A DNA stretch of 64,000 nucleotides from Williamsia muralis (GCF_002735905.1 NZ_PEBD01000004.1:620001-684000); one strand, 5' to 3'. Positions 50,120-60,599 are shown, counted from the stretch's first letter. The notes: generated by a model from the sequence alone, not told the origin. Translations and numbers: made by a program.

Positions 50120-51772
50120 TCAGCCGACGGCGGGTCCGAGTAGATCGTCGGCATCGGTGATCCGGTATGCGTAGCCCTGCTCGGCGAGGAACCGCTGGCG
50201 GTGTGCCGCGTAATCGGCGTCCACCGTGTCGCGGGAGACGACCGAATAGAAGTGCGCCTGACCTCCGTCGGCCTTCGGGCGCAGCAAACGTCCGAGCCGC
50301 TGCGCTTCTTCCTGACGAGAACCGAATGTGCCCGACACCTGGACCGCGACCGACGCCTCGGGGAGATCGATGGAGAAGTTCGCGACCTTCGAGACCACCA
50401 GCGTCTGGATCTCGCCGGTGCGGAACTTCGCGAACAACTCCTCGCGCTCCTTGTTCTTCGTCGACCCCTTGATCACGGGAGCGTCGAGGGCAGCGCCGAG
50501 TTCGTCGAGCTGGTCCAGATAGGCGCCGATGATCAGCGTCTGAGAGTCCTTGTGCTGCTCGAGGATCGACTTCACCACATTGATCTTGGTGTGCGCCGTC
50601 GAGCAGAGTTTGTACTTCTCCTCCGGCTCGGCGACCGCGTATTCGAGGCGCTCGTTGTCGGTGAGTGTCACCCGCACCTCGATGCACTCGGCGGGGGCGA
50701 TCCAGCCCTGCGCCTCGATGTCCTTCCACGGCGCGTCGTAGCGCTTGGGCCCGATCAGACTGAAGACGTCGCCTTCACGGCCGTCCTCACGGACCAACGT
50801 GGCGGTGAGACCGAGGCGGCGCCGCGACTGCAGATCAGCCGTCATCCGGAACACCGGCGCGGGCAGCAGGTGGACCTCGTCATAGATGATCAGCCCCCAG
50901 TCGCGGGAGTCGAACAGATCAAGATTCCGGTACTCGCCCTTGGATTTGCGGGTCATCACCTGATAGGTCGCGATGGTGACAGGGCGGATCTCCTTGCGCT
51001 CGCCCGAGTACTCGCCGATCTCTTCTTCGGTCAGCGACGTGCGTGCGATGAGCTCGCGCTTCCACTGCCTGCCTGCGACCGTGTTGGTCACGAGGATCAG
51101 CGTGGTGGCCTGTGCCGTGGCCATCGCGGCCGCACCCACCATGGTCTTGCCCGCACCACAGGGCAGCACAACCACGCCGGAGCCGCCGGCCCAGAACGAC
51201 TCGGCGGCAAGCTGCTGGTAGTCACGCAGCTCCCAGCCGTTCTCGTCCAGCTTGATCTCGTGGGCTTCGCCATCGACATACCCGGCGAGGTCCTCGGCAG
51301 GCCAGCCCACCTTCAGCAGGATCTGTTTGAGACGGCCGCGCTCGGAGGGATGAACGATGACCGTGTCGTCGTCCACCCGGGCGCCCAGCATCGGCGCCAC
51401 CTTCTTGTTACGCATGATCTCGACCAGCACCGCGCGGTCGAAGCTGACCAGGGTCAATCCGTGCACCGGACTCTTCACCAGCTGTAGCCGGCCGAAGCGG
51501 CCCATGGTGTCGACGACATCCATCAGCAGAGGCTGCGGCACCGCATAACGCGAGAACGTGACCAGCGCATCGACCACCTGCTCGGCGTCGTGCCCGGCGG
51601 CACGAGCGTTCCACAGCGCGAGCGGGGTCACGCGGTAGGTGTGCACGTGCTCGGGAGCCCTCTCGAGCTCGGCGAACGGCGCAATCGCGGCCCGCGCCTC
51701 AGCAGCCTGGGGGTGGTCGACCTCCAGTAGAAGGGTCTTGTCCGATTGCACGATCAACGGTCCGTCAGTCAC
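50120..51772 (-). CDS. xpb: DNA repair helicase XPB
   Basis: A 550-residue superfamily 2 helicase of the bacterial XPB/ERCC3 type. Walker A is VLPCGAGKTMVG, Walker B is IIYDEVHLL, motif III is LGLTATLVREDG, and motif VI is QEEAQRLGRLLRPKADGG. An N-terminal XPB damage-recognition domain precedes the motor. The mycobacterial orthologue (Rv0861c) is a 3'-to-5' helicase. It begins at GTG with GAGGAG upstream. It lies beside the Rv0862c-like gene, as in M. tuberculosis. Confidence 0.95.
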   Translation of the reverse strand: MTDGPLIVQSDKTLLLEVDHPQAAEARAAIAPFAELERAPEHVHTYRVTPLALWNARAAGHDAEQVVDALVTFSRYAVPQPLLMDVVDTMGRFGRLQLVKSPVHGLTLVSFDRAVLVEIMRNKKVAPMLGARVDDDTVIVHPSERGRLKQILLKVGWPAEDLAGYVDGEAHEIKLDENGWELRDYQQLAAESFWAGGSGVVVLPCGAGKTMVGAAAMATAQATTLILVTNTVAGRQWKRELIARTSLTEEEIGEYSGERKEIRPVTIATYQVMTRKSKGEYRNLDLFDSRDWGLIIYDEVHLLPAPVFRMTADLQSRRRLGLTATLVREDGREGDVFSLIGPKRYDAPWKDIEAQGWIAPAECIEVRVTLTDNERLEYAVAEPEEKYKLCSTAHTKINVVKSILEQHKDSQTLIIGAYLDQLDELGAALDAPVIKGSTKNKEREELFAKFRTGEIQTLVVSKVANFSIDLPEASVAVQVSGTFGSRQEEAQRLGRLLRPKADGGQAHFYSVVSRDTVDADYAAHRQRFLAEQGYAYRITDADDLLGPAVG

Positions 51773-51957
51773 AAGGAACCATTCTCCTCAGAAGCAGCAG
51801 TTTGTGCCACGAGCGGTGGCCGGGGGATCGGGAGCTGCTCCATCTGGCAACTCACTTCGTGATCAACAAGCAGCAGGCCGCCGAACTTCCCGGGAGCATC
51901 GGCCCGCCACGAACTGGACCGAAGCGCAGGTCAGCGACGTGGTGGCCGCGCTCTGAA

Positions 51958-54315
51958 TCAATCGACGATCTCCACACTGGTTATCCGGTGAAGCGAGAAC
52001 CGGTGCTCGTCGTTGCTGCCCGGGTCCAGGGCGATCACCTGGCCGGCACCGATCATCCGCGGCACCACCACGTGTTTGGACGCAAAGCCCTCGGCGTTGA
52101 CGTACCCCAGGCGTACCGACTGCTTGTTCGCCAGCGCGGTCTGCAGCAATGCGGTCGCAGGCAGGCCGCCGCCGGTCACCGACGACCCTCCGGCCCCGGC
52201 CGCCGTGAGCGTGGCTGCGTTCGCCGCGTCCTGTGACCGCATGTGACCCACCACCGCAGCCAGCCGATCGCGAGCGGGTGAGCTGAGCGACGGCTTGCGT
52301 GCCGACGCTCGGCGTTCCCGCGGAGTCGGTAGCCGAGCGCCGCGCGTGCGCAGGTCCACCAGTTCACCGGCCGAATCCTCGCCCGCCGGGGCGAATCCGC
52401 CCGCCCGCAGGATGTCCAGGACGTCGATGATGGGGTCGTCGCACACCGCGACGGTCGGGGCCAGCGCACGCAGCGACAACTGTTCGGCCACCGGTGAATT
52501 GAGCACCGCCGCGAGGGTCGTCGGGTCCTCGCAACGGATGAATGTACTGGCCACGCCGACGCGCAGCTGTCCGTGCTTACGCGCGACATCGTCGATGAGA
52601 TATGAGAGTGACTGCGGCACAGGGGTCTTCGAGTGGGACGTGAACAGCGTCATCAGCTCGGTGCCGGTACGGCCCGCGTCGAGGGCGCGGCGCACCGAGG
52701 ACTCCGACACCCGGTACACCGAGGCCGCGCCGCCGGACTCCAGGTCCGCGACCAGAGCCAGGTCAGCGGCGAGTTCCGGGGTCAGCGGCCCCGGGGCGGT
52801 CACGGTCAGATCCGCCTGAGCCAGGAAGAAGTCGATGGGAGCGGGGATGGACTTTGCCATCGCCGCGACCGTGGCCGCCTCGACCTCGTCGGGTGTGCCG
52901 GTTGCGATGAGTTCGCGGCCCGCCGACGTCAGGGCGCCGTGAGCCACCAGGCCCAGTGACTGGGCCTCGGCGAGAGTTTCGATGATCGTCGACTGCGGCA
53001 TGCGGCGAAGCCACCGGGGATGGCGCCACGCGATGTGCCTGCCCAGGGCGACCGGTGTGACGTCGGCACCGGGTTTGGCCTCGGCCAGCGCCTGGAGCAC
53101 AAGAAGCCGCTCGGCGCGGGCAGCACCTTCGGGCATCGCACCGACCAGCGCGCCGATCAACGTGCCGTCGGGCGTACGTCCGCCGATCTGCCACGGCCTG
53201 CGGTGCAGATCCAGCCAACCCGAGGCGATGGAGAACCATCGGCGCTCAGGTGCCTGATGCGACCAACTGTCGACGGACGTGGTCGGGGCCCATGACGGTT
53301 CGAGACCGTCCGATGGGTCGGGCACGGGGAACCCGGAATCGATGAGGCGGAGTCCGGCGAGCACCTCGATGACCAGGCCCACCCGCTTCTCGTCCACGGA
53401 CAAGGCCTTGGCGAGTCGACGGATCTCCCGAACGCCCATTCCGCCGGCCCTCAGAACCGCCGCCGGGTGGGCGCCGAGGGTCTCGATGGCGTCGGCGCTG
53501 TGCCGCAGGAACTCGAGCGCTTCGCCACCGGCCGCGGCATCGACCTCGGCCAGCCCGACCTTGCGTCCACCGCCACCGGAGAGCTCCGGCGGCCGCAGCT
53601 CGAATGGCTCGGCTGGATCCTCGCCGCGGATGAGCTGGCCGATCACCACCGGCAATTCAACGGTCTGCTCATCGACCACCAGCAGCAGTCCCTGATGGAC
53701 CAACCTCGGGACCGGCCGATCCGACTCGGGTCCGAGCCCGGCGTCACGGGTTCGTCCGAGGCCGGGTCCGGACGCCAGCGTGGACAACAGGTCACGCTCC
53801 CGGTCGCCGAGGGCGTCGATCTTCGCTCGGATCTCGGCGAGCGACAACGCGTTGACAGGAGCGGTCGCAAGACGTGAACGCCACGGCCACGCCGCAGCCA
53901 TGTGCGGTCCGGTGACCAGCGCATCTGGCGGCCCCCACAGCAGCGCGAGGTCGACCAGGTTGTCGATGCGCGCGCGGATGGCGTCGGGTGCGGCTCGCTC
54001 AGACAGCGCCTCGACGATGGCGTCGGTGGACACAGGCGACAGCCCACGGGTCTGATCGGATCGCGAACCCAGTGCCGCGATCGTCTCGAGCACCGCCACC
54101 GCCAGCAGGTCCAGGTCTTCGCCGCAGCGGTTGATCGAGGCCGCCGACATCGCGCGCTGCGCAAGCACCTCGACCCCGGGTGGGGGAGGGCTCGCCAGAT
54201 CCGGCCGGGACTGCAGGAGATCGAGCAGTTGATCGTCGTCGCGGCGGGCGAGGTCGTCGGCCAGACTGATTGGCTGGTCGGGGCTCATCCAGTAGATGAT
54301 ATGCGGGCCACTCAT
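51958..54315 (-). CDS. Helicase-associated (XPB/Ssl2 N-terminal-like) protein, Rv0862c-like
   Basis: A protein of about 785 residues with no helicase motor motifs. The C-terminal part (residues about 480-785) resembles the helicase-C-terminal/WYL-like associated region seen in Rv0862c-type proteins, for example YLIDDVARKHGQLRVGVASTFIRCEDPTTLAAVLNSP. The function is unknown; conserved proximity to xpb suggests a shared repair role. ATG 54315 is used; ATG 54288 (MSPDQPISLADDL) is equally plausible. The longer frame upstream has no support. Divergent from the small Rv0863-like gene. Confidence 0.82.
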   Translation of the reverse strand: MSGPHIIYWMSPDQPISLADDLARRDDDQLLDLLQSRPDLASPPPPGVEVLAQRAMSAASINRCGEDLDLLAVAVLETIAALGSRSDQTRGLSPVSTDAIVEALSERAAPDAIRARIDNLVDLALLWGPPDALVTGPHMAAAWPWRSRLATAPVNALSLAEIRAKIDALGDRERDLLSTLASGPGLGRTRDAGLGPESDRPVPRLVHQGLLLVVDEQTVELPVVIGQLIRGEDPAEPFELRPPELSGGGGRKVGLAEVDAAAGGEALEFLRHSADAIETLGAHPAAVLRAGGMGVREIRRLAKALSVDEKRVGLVIEVLAGLRLIDSGFPVPDPSDGLEPSWAPTTSVDSWSHQAPERRWFSIASGWLDLHRRPWQIGGRTPDGTLIGALVGAMPEGAARAERLLVLQALAEAKPGADVTPVALGRHIAWRHPRWLRRMPQSTIIETLAEAQSLGLVAHGALTSAGRELIATGTPDEVEAATVAAMAKSIPAPIDFFLAQADLTVTAPGPLTPELAADLALVADLESGGAASVYRVSESSVRRALDAGRTGTELMTLFTSHSKTPVPQSLSYLIDDVARKHGQLRVGVASTFIRCEDPTTLAAVLNSPVAEQLSLRALAPTVAVCDDPIIDVLDILRAGGFAPAGEDSAGELVDLRTRGARLPTPRERRASARKPSLSSPARDRLAAVVGHMRSQDAANAATLTAAGAGGSSVTGGGLPATALLQTALANKQSVRLGYVNAEGFASKHVVVPRMIGAGQVIALDPGSNDEHRFSLHRITSVEIVD

Positions 54316-54321
54316 GGCAGA

Positions 54322-54510
54322 ATGACGCCCGTGGCTGAAAAGAAGAAGTACGTCGATAATGGTTGGCCCGAGGTTCCCGAGGGCGAGCACGCCGTCAGTG
54401 AGTTCGCCGCGCACGTCTCCGGCGCACTGTCACCGTTCGGTGAGGTCACCTTCCCGCTCCCGGTCGACGACCTGCCTTACCTTCACCCGCGAACCACCGT
54501 CAATCGCTGA
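54322..54510 (+). CDS. Small conserved protein, Rv0863-like position
   Basis: A 62-residue protein (MTPVAEKKKYVDNGWPEVPEG...). A GTG at 54331 gives 59 residues. It lies between the helicase-associated gene and moaC, as Rv0863 does in M. tuberculosis, and ends three bases before the moaC start. No domain is recognisable; the end YLHPRTTVNR looks conserved. Confidence 0.6.
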   Translation: MTPVAEKKKYVDNGWPEVPEGEHAVSEFAAHVSGALSPFGEVTFPLPVDDLPYLHPRTTVNR

Positions 54511-54513
54511 TCG

Positions 54514-55053
54514 GTGAGCGCGCCGACCGACCGGCCCGGCCCAGGACGTCTCAGCCATCTCGACGAGGCGGGGGCGGCGCAGATGGTCGATGTCGGCGGC
54601 AAGGCGGTCACCACGCGTAAAGCGCTGGCCACCGGGGTGTTTCGCACCACCGCCGACGTTATCTCGCTGCTGTCGACGGGCGGGTTGCCCAAAGGGGATG
54701 CGCTGGCAACGGCCCGCATCGCCGGCATCATGGCCGCCAAGAAGACACCCGAGCTGATCCCGCTGTGCCATCAAGTCGCACTCAGCACCGTGAGCGTCGA
54801 TTTCGAACTCGGCACGGACTTCATCGAAGTGCGCGCGACCGCGGTCACCACCGACCGCACCGGCGTCGAGATGGAAGCCCTCACTGCTGTGGCGGTGACC
54901 GGACTCACCCTGCACGACATGGTCAAGGCGGTCGATCCGCGCGCGCAGATGACCGACATCTGTCTCCAGGAAAAGACCGGCGGTAAGAAGGGTCACTGGA
55001 CCCGAGACGACCGGCCGGTTGACGAGACCGGCTCCGCGGACGGAGGGGTCTGA
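54514..55053 (+). CDS. moaC: Cyclic pyranopterin monophosphate synthase MoaC
   Basis: A 179-residue MoaC. The family blocks MVDVGGKAVTTRKALATG, KKTPELIPLCHQVAL and VEMEALTAVAVTGLTLHDMVKAVD carry the active-site His and Lys. It converts 3',8-cyclo-GTP to cPMP in molybdenum cofactor synthesis, following MoaA. Starts at GTG; its stop shares a base with the mog start. Operon moaC-mog-moaE. Confidence 0.96.
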   Translation: MSAPTDRPGPGRLSHLDEAGAAQMVDVGGKAVTTRKALATGVFRTTADVISLLSTGGLPKGDALATARIAGIMAAKKTPELIPLCHQVALSTVSVDFELGTDFIEVRATAVTTDRTGVEMEALTAVAVTGLTLHDMVKAVDPRAQMTDICLQEKTGGKKGHWTRDDRPVDETGSADGGV

Positions 55054-55547
55054 TGTCCGATCCCCACGTCGCCGATCCCCGCACCGCCGTGGTTGTCGTG
55101 GCATCGACGCGCGCCGCCGGCGGTGTGTACGCCGACCGGTCTGGGCCGATCATCGTCGCATGGTTACGTGACCGCGGGTTCGTGGTGAACGACCCGGTGG
55201 TGGTTCCTGACGGTGACCAGGTCGGCGTTGCGCTCCGAACAGCAGTCGGAGATGAGACGGCTCTGGTCCTCACGACTGGTGGCACCGGTCTGAACCCGAC
55301 CGATCAGACCCCTGAACAGACCGCCGCGGTGATCGAACGCGAAATACCCGGTCTGGCCGACGCCATCCGCAACAGCGGGTTACCCAAAGTCCCCACGGCC
55401 GTCCTGTCGAGGGGCACGGCCGGTGTCGCGGGCCGCACCCTCATCGTCAATCTGCCCGGTTCAACGGGCGGTGTCCGTGACGGCCTCGAGGTTCTCGCGC
55501 CTGTGCTCACCCACGCCCTGGACCAGATCAACGGAGGCGACCACTGA
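55053..55547 (+). CDS. mog: MogA/MoaB-type molybdopterin adenylyltransferase
   Basis: A 164-residue MoCF-type protein. [20 protein letters not shown] and [25 protein letters not shown] are the nucleotide- and pterin-binding segments. It adenylylates molybdopterin ahead of Mo insertion. Overlaps moaC and moaE by one base, as in the syntenic M. tuberculosis block (Rv0865). Confidence 0.93.
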   Translation: MSDPHVADPRTAVVVVASTRAAGGVYADRSGPIIVAWLRDRGFVVNDPVVVPDGDQVGVALRTAVGDETALVLTTGGTGLNPTDQTPEQTAAVIEREIPGLADAIRNSGLPKVPTAVLSRGTAGVAGRTLIVNLPGSTGGVRDGLEVLAPVLTHALDQINGGDH

Positions 55548-55984
55548 TGGCTGCCGTGGTCGCCCGTGCCGTGGTCACCGAAGAGCCTCTGTCCACCTCC
55601 GCCCATGAGGCCCTCGCGGCCGAGGCGGCAGGCGGAACAGCTGGGGCCATCGTGAGTTTTGTCGGCGCGGTGCGTAATCACGACGGCGGCCGCGACGTCA
55701 CCGCGCTGAACTACAGCGCGCATCCCACGGCCGGCGAGGTCGTCGAGAAGGTCGTGGCAGAGATCGCGGCCGGGGCCGCCGGCGTACGTGCGGTCGCTGT
55801 GTCGCACCGGGTGGGTCCGCTGGCGATCGGCGACGCCGCGCTGGTGGTAGCCGTGGCGGCCGATCATCGTCAGGCAGCTTTCGCCACCTGCGCCCTGCTG
55901 GTCGATGAGGTCAAGGCCCAACTTCCGGTGTGGAAGCACCAGATCTTCGCCGACGGCACGGACGAGTGGGTCGGCTCGGCCTGA
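55547..55984 (+). CDS. moaE: Molybdopterin synthase catalytic subunit MoaE
   Basis: A 145-residue Moa[29 protein letters not shown] and the C-terminal [26 protein letters not shown] contain the conserved Arg and Lys residues of the large subunit. With MoaD thiocarboxylate it converts cPMP to molybdopterin. The matching moaD lies about 1.2 kb downstream on the other strand. Confidence 0.95.
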   Translation: MAAVVARAVVTEEPLSTSAHEALAAEAAGGTAGAIVSFVGAVRNHDGGRDVTALNYSAHPTAGEVVEKVVAEIAAGAAGVRAVAVSHRVGPLAIGDAALVVAVAADHRQAAFATCALLVDEVKAQLPVWKHQIFADGTDEWVGSA

Positions 55985-56008
55985 CCCGAGCGCCCCACCC
56001 CCGGAATT

Positions 56009-56057
56009 GGTGGGTTCGGGCGGGGTCGACCTGGGCATATGCTCGCCCGAACCCACC
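56009..56057 (+). terminator. Terminator after moaE
   Basis: GGTGGGTTCGGGCG (56009-56022) and CGCCCGAACCCACC (56044-56057) form a perfect 14-bp stem around a 21-base loop, 25 bp after the moaE stop. No T run follows, but a stem this stable is likely to end or pause transcription. Confidence 0.65.
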
Positions 56058-56072
56058 ATCATCGGAACATGG

Positions 56073-56114
56073 AAAAGGGCCCCGCACGGACTCATGGTCG
56101 CGTGCGAGGCCCTT
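56073..56114 (-). terminator. Terminator of the rpf gene
   Basis: On the minus strand the arms AAGGGCC-t-CGCACG type (56101-56114) and their complement (56075-56088) make a 13-bp stem with one mispair, followed by TTTTCC. It is correctly placed 19 bp beyond the rpf stop. Confidence 0.75.
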
Positions 56115-56132
56115 CGTCTGGGCTCCCCGAGA

Positions 56133-56895
<763 letters not shown>

Positions 56896-57125
56896 GAGTT
56901 TCTCGGTTCGCGGGACGAGGTTGGGCGCGGCGAGCCGGGAATATTCACTTGCGGTCTGGCCGATCAGGTCGACCGAAACAGACGGTACGGGTTAATCAGT
57001 GGTTACACATAACTTCTTCGACGGCCATTTCGACGTGTCGGAGGGCCCGTTTTCGGCGGTTTCGGCATTACTGCTGCTCATCGGTATGACTGTCGTCCCG
57101 TGTCCGTACCGTAACCCAACCGTTA

Positions 57126-57141
57126 TGTGAGGAACGTCACA
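57126..57141. promoter_or_regulatory. CRP/GlxR binding site upstream of rpf
   Basis: TGTGAGGAACGTCACA is a perfect TGTGA-N6-TCACA site. It is about 400 bp upstream of the rpf start, beyond the riboswitch. CRP (Rv3676) control of rpfA is established in M. tuberculosis and GlxR control of rpf genes in Corynebacterium, so the site is probably functional for rpf. It lies 69 bp from the moaD stop. Confidence 0.75.
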
Positions 57142-57209
57142 GCCTCATTCGAAGGAATGAGACGCCGATGTGGGTCGAACGACCCGTCGCCGCGCACGGT
57201 GAGATGCGC

Positions 57210-57458
57210 TCAACCGCCCGCGAACGGCGGCAGGACGTCGACGGTGTCGCCACTCGAGAGCACCCGTGAGCGGTCGCGAACGGCGACGGACTCATGCAGA
57301 TATGAGCATCTCTCGAGCACTTCAGCCAACTGTGGATTGCTTTGACCCAATTGGATTTCCAGATCCGCAAGAGTGGCTTTGTCAGTGAGTTCGACCACAC
57401 TTTGTTCGACACCCGCGGCTGCTTGGGCGGCGGCAAAGAACCGGACGCAGATACGCAT
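57210..57458 (-). CDS. moaD: Molybdopterin synthase sulfur carrier subunit MoaD
   Basis: An 82-residue ubiquitin-like protein ending in the required Gly-Gly (VLPPFAGG), which is thiocarboxylated to donate sulfur in molybdopterin synthesis with MoaE. It starts two bases after the moaA stop, so the two are co-transcribed. Confidence 0.93.
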   Translation of the reverse strand: MRICVRFFAAAQAAAGVEQSVVELTDKATLADLEIQLGQSNPQLAEVLERCSYLHESVAVRDRSRVLSSGDTVDVLPPFAGG

Positions 57459-57460
57459 AG

Positions 57461-58552
57461 TCAGCCCCCGATCGCCGACATCGACCGAGCGGGTTGGAGG
57501 AAGCCTGGCTCATTGACGCCATGGCCCGGGAGCTTGCCCCAGGTGGACTGTCGCCACCGCAGTGCGATTTCCTGATCTGTAGCGTCAGTTGACTTCAGCA
57601 AACTGCGTAGGTCCGTCTCCGAGGTGGCGAAGAGGCAGTTACGAAGCTGTCCGTCCGCGGTGAGCCGGGTCCGATCGCAATCGCCGCAGAACGGGCGGGT
57701 CACCGACGCGATGACCCCGACTCGCGCAGGCCTCCCGTCGAGCCCGGAATGGCCCTCGACGATCCAGCGTTCCGCCGGAGCCGACCCACGCGCCACGTCG
57801 TCGGGCCGCAGATCGAAGTCCTGCTGCAGGCGGGCGAGGATCTGGTCGGCGGTGATCATCGAGGTGCGTGACCAGTGGTGTTCGGCGTCCAGCGGCATCT
57901 GCTCGATGATCCGCAGTTGGTAGCCCTTGTCCAGGCACATCTTCAGGAGGGCGGCGGCGTCGTCGAGGCCGCCGGCGGTGTCGAGCACGGCATTGACCTT
58001 TACCGGGGTCAACCCGGCGTCGGCCGCGGCCTCGAGGCCCGCCAACACGTCGGGAAGGCGGTCGCGACGGGTGATGGCAGCGAACTTGGCGGCGTCGACG
58101 GTGTCCAGGGATACGTTCACCCTGTCCAGGCCGGCAGCTGCCAATCGTTTCGCCTGCCGGGCCAGGCCCAGCCCATTGGTGGTCAACGCGATCTCGGGTC
58201 GGGGGTCGAGGGCCGCAACCGCTTCGATGATCTCCGGGAGGTCCTTGCGCAGCAGTGGCTCGCCGCCGGTGAACCGGACGGCTCGAACTCCGAGTTCGCG
58301 CACGCCCACCGAGACCGCCCGTACGATCTCGGCAGCTGTCAGCACGTCGTCGCGGTCGAGCCAGTCGAGGCCTTCGGCGGGCATGCAGTACGTACAGCGC
58401 AGATTGCAGCGGTCGGTCACCGAGACGCGGAGGTCGCGAACAGCGCGCCCGAAGGTGTCCACCATGGGACCGCTGGTGGGCATGGCGGCGTCTGTCCCGA
58501 CGGGCGGGCGGGCGGATAAGCCGGCTGGCATACCCAGAGCGATGGCGGTCAC
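57461..58552 (-). CDS. moaA: GTP 3',8-cyclase MoaA
   Basis: A 363-residue radical SAM enzyme. The first cluster is Cys49-x3-Cys53-x2-Cys56 in TDRCNLRCTYCMP; the second has CGDCDRTRLTADGQLRNCLF near residue 288; and the C-terminus ends in the functional Gly-Gly (SMSAIGG). It makes 3',8-cyclo-GTP, the first step of molybdenum cofactor synthesis. A GTG start is assumed; ATG seven codons later is possible. Confidence 0.96.
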   Translation of the reverse strand: MTAIALGMPAGLSARPPVGTDAAMPTSGPMVDTFGRAVRDLRVSVTDRCNLRCTYCMPAEGLDWLDRDDVLTAAEIVRAVSVGVRELGVRAVRFTGGEPLLRKDLPEIIEAVAALDPRPEIALTTNGLGLARQAKRLAAAGLDRVNVSLDTVDAAKFAAITRRDRLPDVLAGLEAAADAGLTPVKVNAVLDTAGGLDDAAALLKMCLDKGYQLRIIEQMPLDAEHHWSRTSMITADQILARLQQDFDLRPDDVARGSAPAERWIVEGHSGLDGRPARVGVIASVTRPFCGDCDRTRLTADGQLRNCLFATSETDLRSLLKSTDATDQEIALRWRQSTWGKLPGHGVNEPGFLQPARSMSAIGG

Positions 58553-58645
58553 CTGTACAAGCCTACGGTGATCGCCCGATCGAGGTCGGATCCCCGGGCA
58601 AAACTGACTACGCGCGTTTTCTGATGGGCGTCGAAGTCGTGATTG

Positions 58646-59158
58646 CTAAGCCCGTCTTTCCAGCGCCCGGAACGCACTGGCGTGGAACACGAGCGGCTCC
58701 TGCGACGGGTCGGCGCGCAACGCCTCGACCTTGAGCAGGACCAGGCTGTGATCGCCGGCCGGTATCTCGTTGTAGATGGTGCACGACAGCTGGGCCACCG
58801 CCCCGCCGATGAAGAGGGCGCCGTCGTCGGTCGTCTCCACCCGCAGCCCGGTGAATCGCGCATCGGCCCGGCCCGCGAGCTGCTTGCACTCGGCGTCCTG
58901 ATCATGGGCGAACACCGACAGCCCGATGACGGGAGCGCTGCGCAACTTGGGCCACGTCGTCGATTCGTTCTGGACGCAGAGTGACACCAGTGGCGGGTTG
59001 AGCGACACCGTGGCGAACGAGCTGGCTGCCATGCCGATGGGGTCGCCGTCGCCCTGGTGGCATACGGCGACCACACCGGTCGGAAAGCAGCTGTATGCAG
59101 CGCGAAGTGCCGTGCCGTCACTGGTGGGAGTCAATGCTCCGTCGATTGAGAGCGTCAT
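58646..59158 (-). CDS. Flavin reductase family (FMN-binding split barrel) protein
   Basis: A 170-residue flavin reductase like the reductase component of two-component monooxygenases. The FPTGVVAVCHQGDGDPIGMAASSFATVSLNPPLVSLCVQ block (from about residue 26) and FHASAFRALE at the C-terminus are characteristic. It supplies reduced FMN or FAD with NAD(P)H. ATG 59158 starts at MTLSIDGALTP. It ends 93 bp before moaA on the same strand. Confidence 0.85.
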   Translation of the reverse strand: MTLSIDGALTPTSDGTALRAAYSCFPTGVVAVCHQGDGDPIGMAASSFATVSLNPPLVSLCVQNESTTWPKLRSAPVIGLSVFAHDQDAECKQLAGRADARFTGLRVETTDDGALFIGGAVAQLSCTIYNEIPAGDHSLVLLKVEALRADPSQEPLVFHASAFRALERRA

Positions 59159-59166
59159 GTCGTCAG

Positions 59167-59418
59167 TCACTGTAGTGGCGACCTCGAGCCGCCGCCCTGG
59201 TGCGCAGCGGCGTCCCGATGGCGTCGCCCTGATCGCAACGCAAAAATCAGCCCGAGCAAAAAGCCGAGAGGGGCACACATGGTGAGCAGGTAGACGAACA
59301 GGGGAGCGGTCTCACCGGTGATCGGCGTACTCAGAAACAGCCAGAGCAGTGCGATGACTCCGATGGCGAACAGTCCCACAGCGGCCCGCAGCAAGAAGCT
59401 GCCTTCGGCTTTGCGCAT
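59167..59418 (-). CDS. Small two-TM membrane protein
   Basis: An 83-residue protein with two hydrophobic helices (AAVGLFAIGVIALLWLFLS and APLFVYLLTMCAPLGFLLGLIFAL) and a basic, Gly/Ser-rich tail. It is in the position of small hypothetical membrane proteins between moaA and cspB in related genomes. Function unknown. ATG 59418 is divergent from the cold-shock gene. Confidence 0.7.
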   Translation of the reverse strand: MRKAEGSFLLRAAVGLFAIGVIALLWLFLSTPITGETAPLFVYLLTMCAPLGFLLGLIFALRSGRRHRDAAAHQGGGSRSPLQ

Positions 59419-59571
59419 GTAGACAACGGTAGTGCAGGTTCGAGGCGGCCGAAAACCCGTGTGCTCGGGGGTTGGCCGAGGCGCTAGACTGACCGAACGC
59501 GTCCGGCTGGGCCAGTTGCCCGCAGCGGGCGCTTTCGTTTTGGGCAATGCGAGTAGATGAGGGTGAGCACA

Positions 59572-59985
59572 GTGCCTACCGGCAAGGTGAAATGGTACGA
59601 CGCGGAGAAGGGCTTCGGCTTTCTCTCGCAAGATGAGGGCGAAGACGTCTACGTGCGCTCGTCCGCGCTCCCCGATGGGGCCGAGGCGCTCAAACCCGGC
59701 CAGCGGGTCGAGTTCGGCATGGCAGCGGGTCGTCGCGGCCCACAGGCGTTGACGGTCAAGGTTCTCGATCCGGCTCCCAGCGTTGCCAAGAACACGCGGG
59801 AAGCGCGCAAGGAACAGCCCAAGCGGCACAGTCCTGATGAGTTGCACGGCATGGTGGCCGACCTGATCACGTTGCTGGAAGGCAAGATTCAGCCCGATCT
59901 GCGCAAGGGGCGTTACCCCGACCGCAAGACCGCCGCCCGGATCTCCGAGGTGGTGCGGGCCGTTGCCCGGGAGCTCGAGACCTAA
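59572..59985 (+). CDS. cspB: Cold-shock domain protein CspB with C-terminal extension
   Basis: A 137-residue protein. Residues 1-65 form a cold-shock domain with RNP1 [10 protein letters not shown] and RNP2 VYVRSSAL; a helical extension follows ([29 protein letters not shown]). Orthologous to Rv0871. It binds single-stranded nucleic acid and acts as an RNA chaperone. GTG 59572 ([10 protein letters not shown]) follows GAGGGTGAG; an ATG five codons earlier is also possible. Confidence 0.9.
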   Translation: MPTGKVKWYDAEKGFGFLSQDEGEDVYVRSSALPDGAEALKPGQRVEFGMAAGRRGPQALTVKVLDPAPSVAKNTREARKEQPKRHSPDELHGMVADLITLLEGKIQPDLRKGRYPDRKTAARISEVVRAVARELET

Positions 59986-60052
59986 GCAGTTCTCGTGTGG
60001 CACCGCCGCCGGTTCTCCAACCGGACGGATCTTGAATCAGCCGGATTTCGAA

Positions 60053-60589
60053 CTAGTCGGACGCTGGGACATCGACACCGTCGGGAAGGGTGTCGATGCC
60101 CCAGATCCCGCGTGGGATGAAGCCGCCCGCATCTTCTTTCTGTGACGGCTGCTTGATCTCGATCGTCGCCAGGATCCGATCGCGGGTCGAGGCGAGGGTG
60201 AATGTGCGTTTGCTGTCGCTGCGGTAGAAGACCTCGGCGGTGTTGTCGAACCCGTCTCTGGTGAGGTACTGCACCACAAGCGTCCAGGGCCCGACGGACA
60301 GGTCGCTCGACAGCGACACCATCACCGCGTCACCGACGGGCACGGGGATCCGCGCCGGCTTGTTGGTCGGCGATCCTTCGCAGTTCGTCACCTCGATGGA
60401 GCAATAGATCAGCGGCTCAACGGTGATCAGTGTGTTGCCGTTCGCGACATGCAGATACGGAACGTCGTTGTCCTCGTGTCCGGAAGCCAGCGCGGCCACC
60501 GAGCCGCCGATGACGGCGACGAGCAACAGAACAGTGATGACGGCGATCGCGACGAACTTCTTCTCGCCTGTGGTCAAGCGTGCGCTCAT
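60053..60589 (-). CDS. DUF2771-type exported/membrane protein, Rv0875c-like
   Basis: A 178-residue protein with an N-terminal hydrophobic anchor (FVAIAVITVLLLVAVIGGSVAALA) and an extracytoplasmic beta-rich domain containing a Cys pair (IYCSIEVTNCEG). Location next to the MFS gene and character match Rv0875c. The C-terminal DTLPDGVDVPASD is acidic. Function unknown. ATG 60589 is 10 bp from the MFS stop. Confidence 0.78.
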   Translation of the reverse strand: MSARLTTGEKKFVAIAVITVLLLVAVIGGSVAALASGHEDNDVPYLHVANGNTLITVEPLIYCSIEVTNCEGSPTNKPARIPVPVGDAVMVSLSSDLSVGPWTLVVQYLTRDGFDNTAEVFYRSDSKRTFTLASTRDRILATIEIKQPSQKEDAGGFIPRGIWGIDTLPDGVDVPASD

Positions 60590-60599
60590 GTATCCCAAC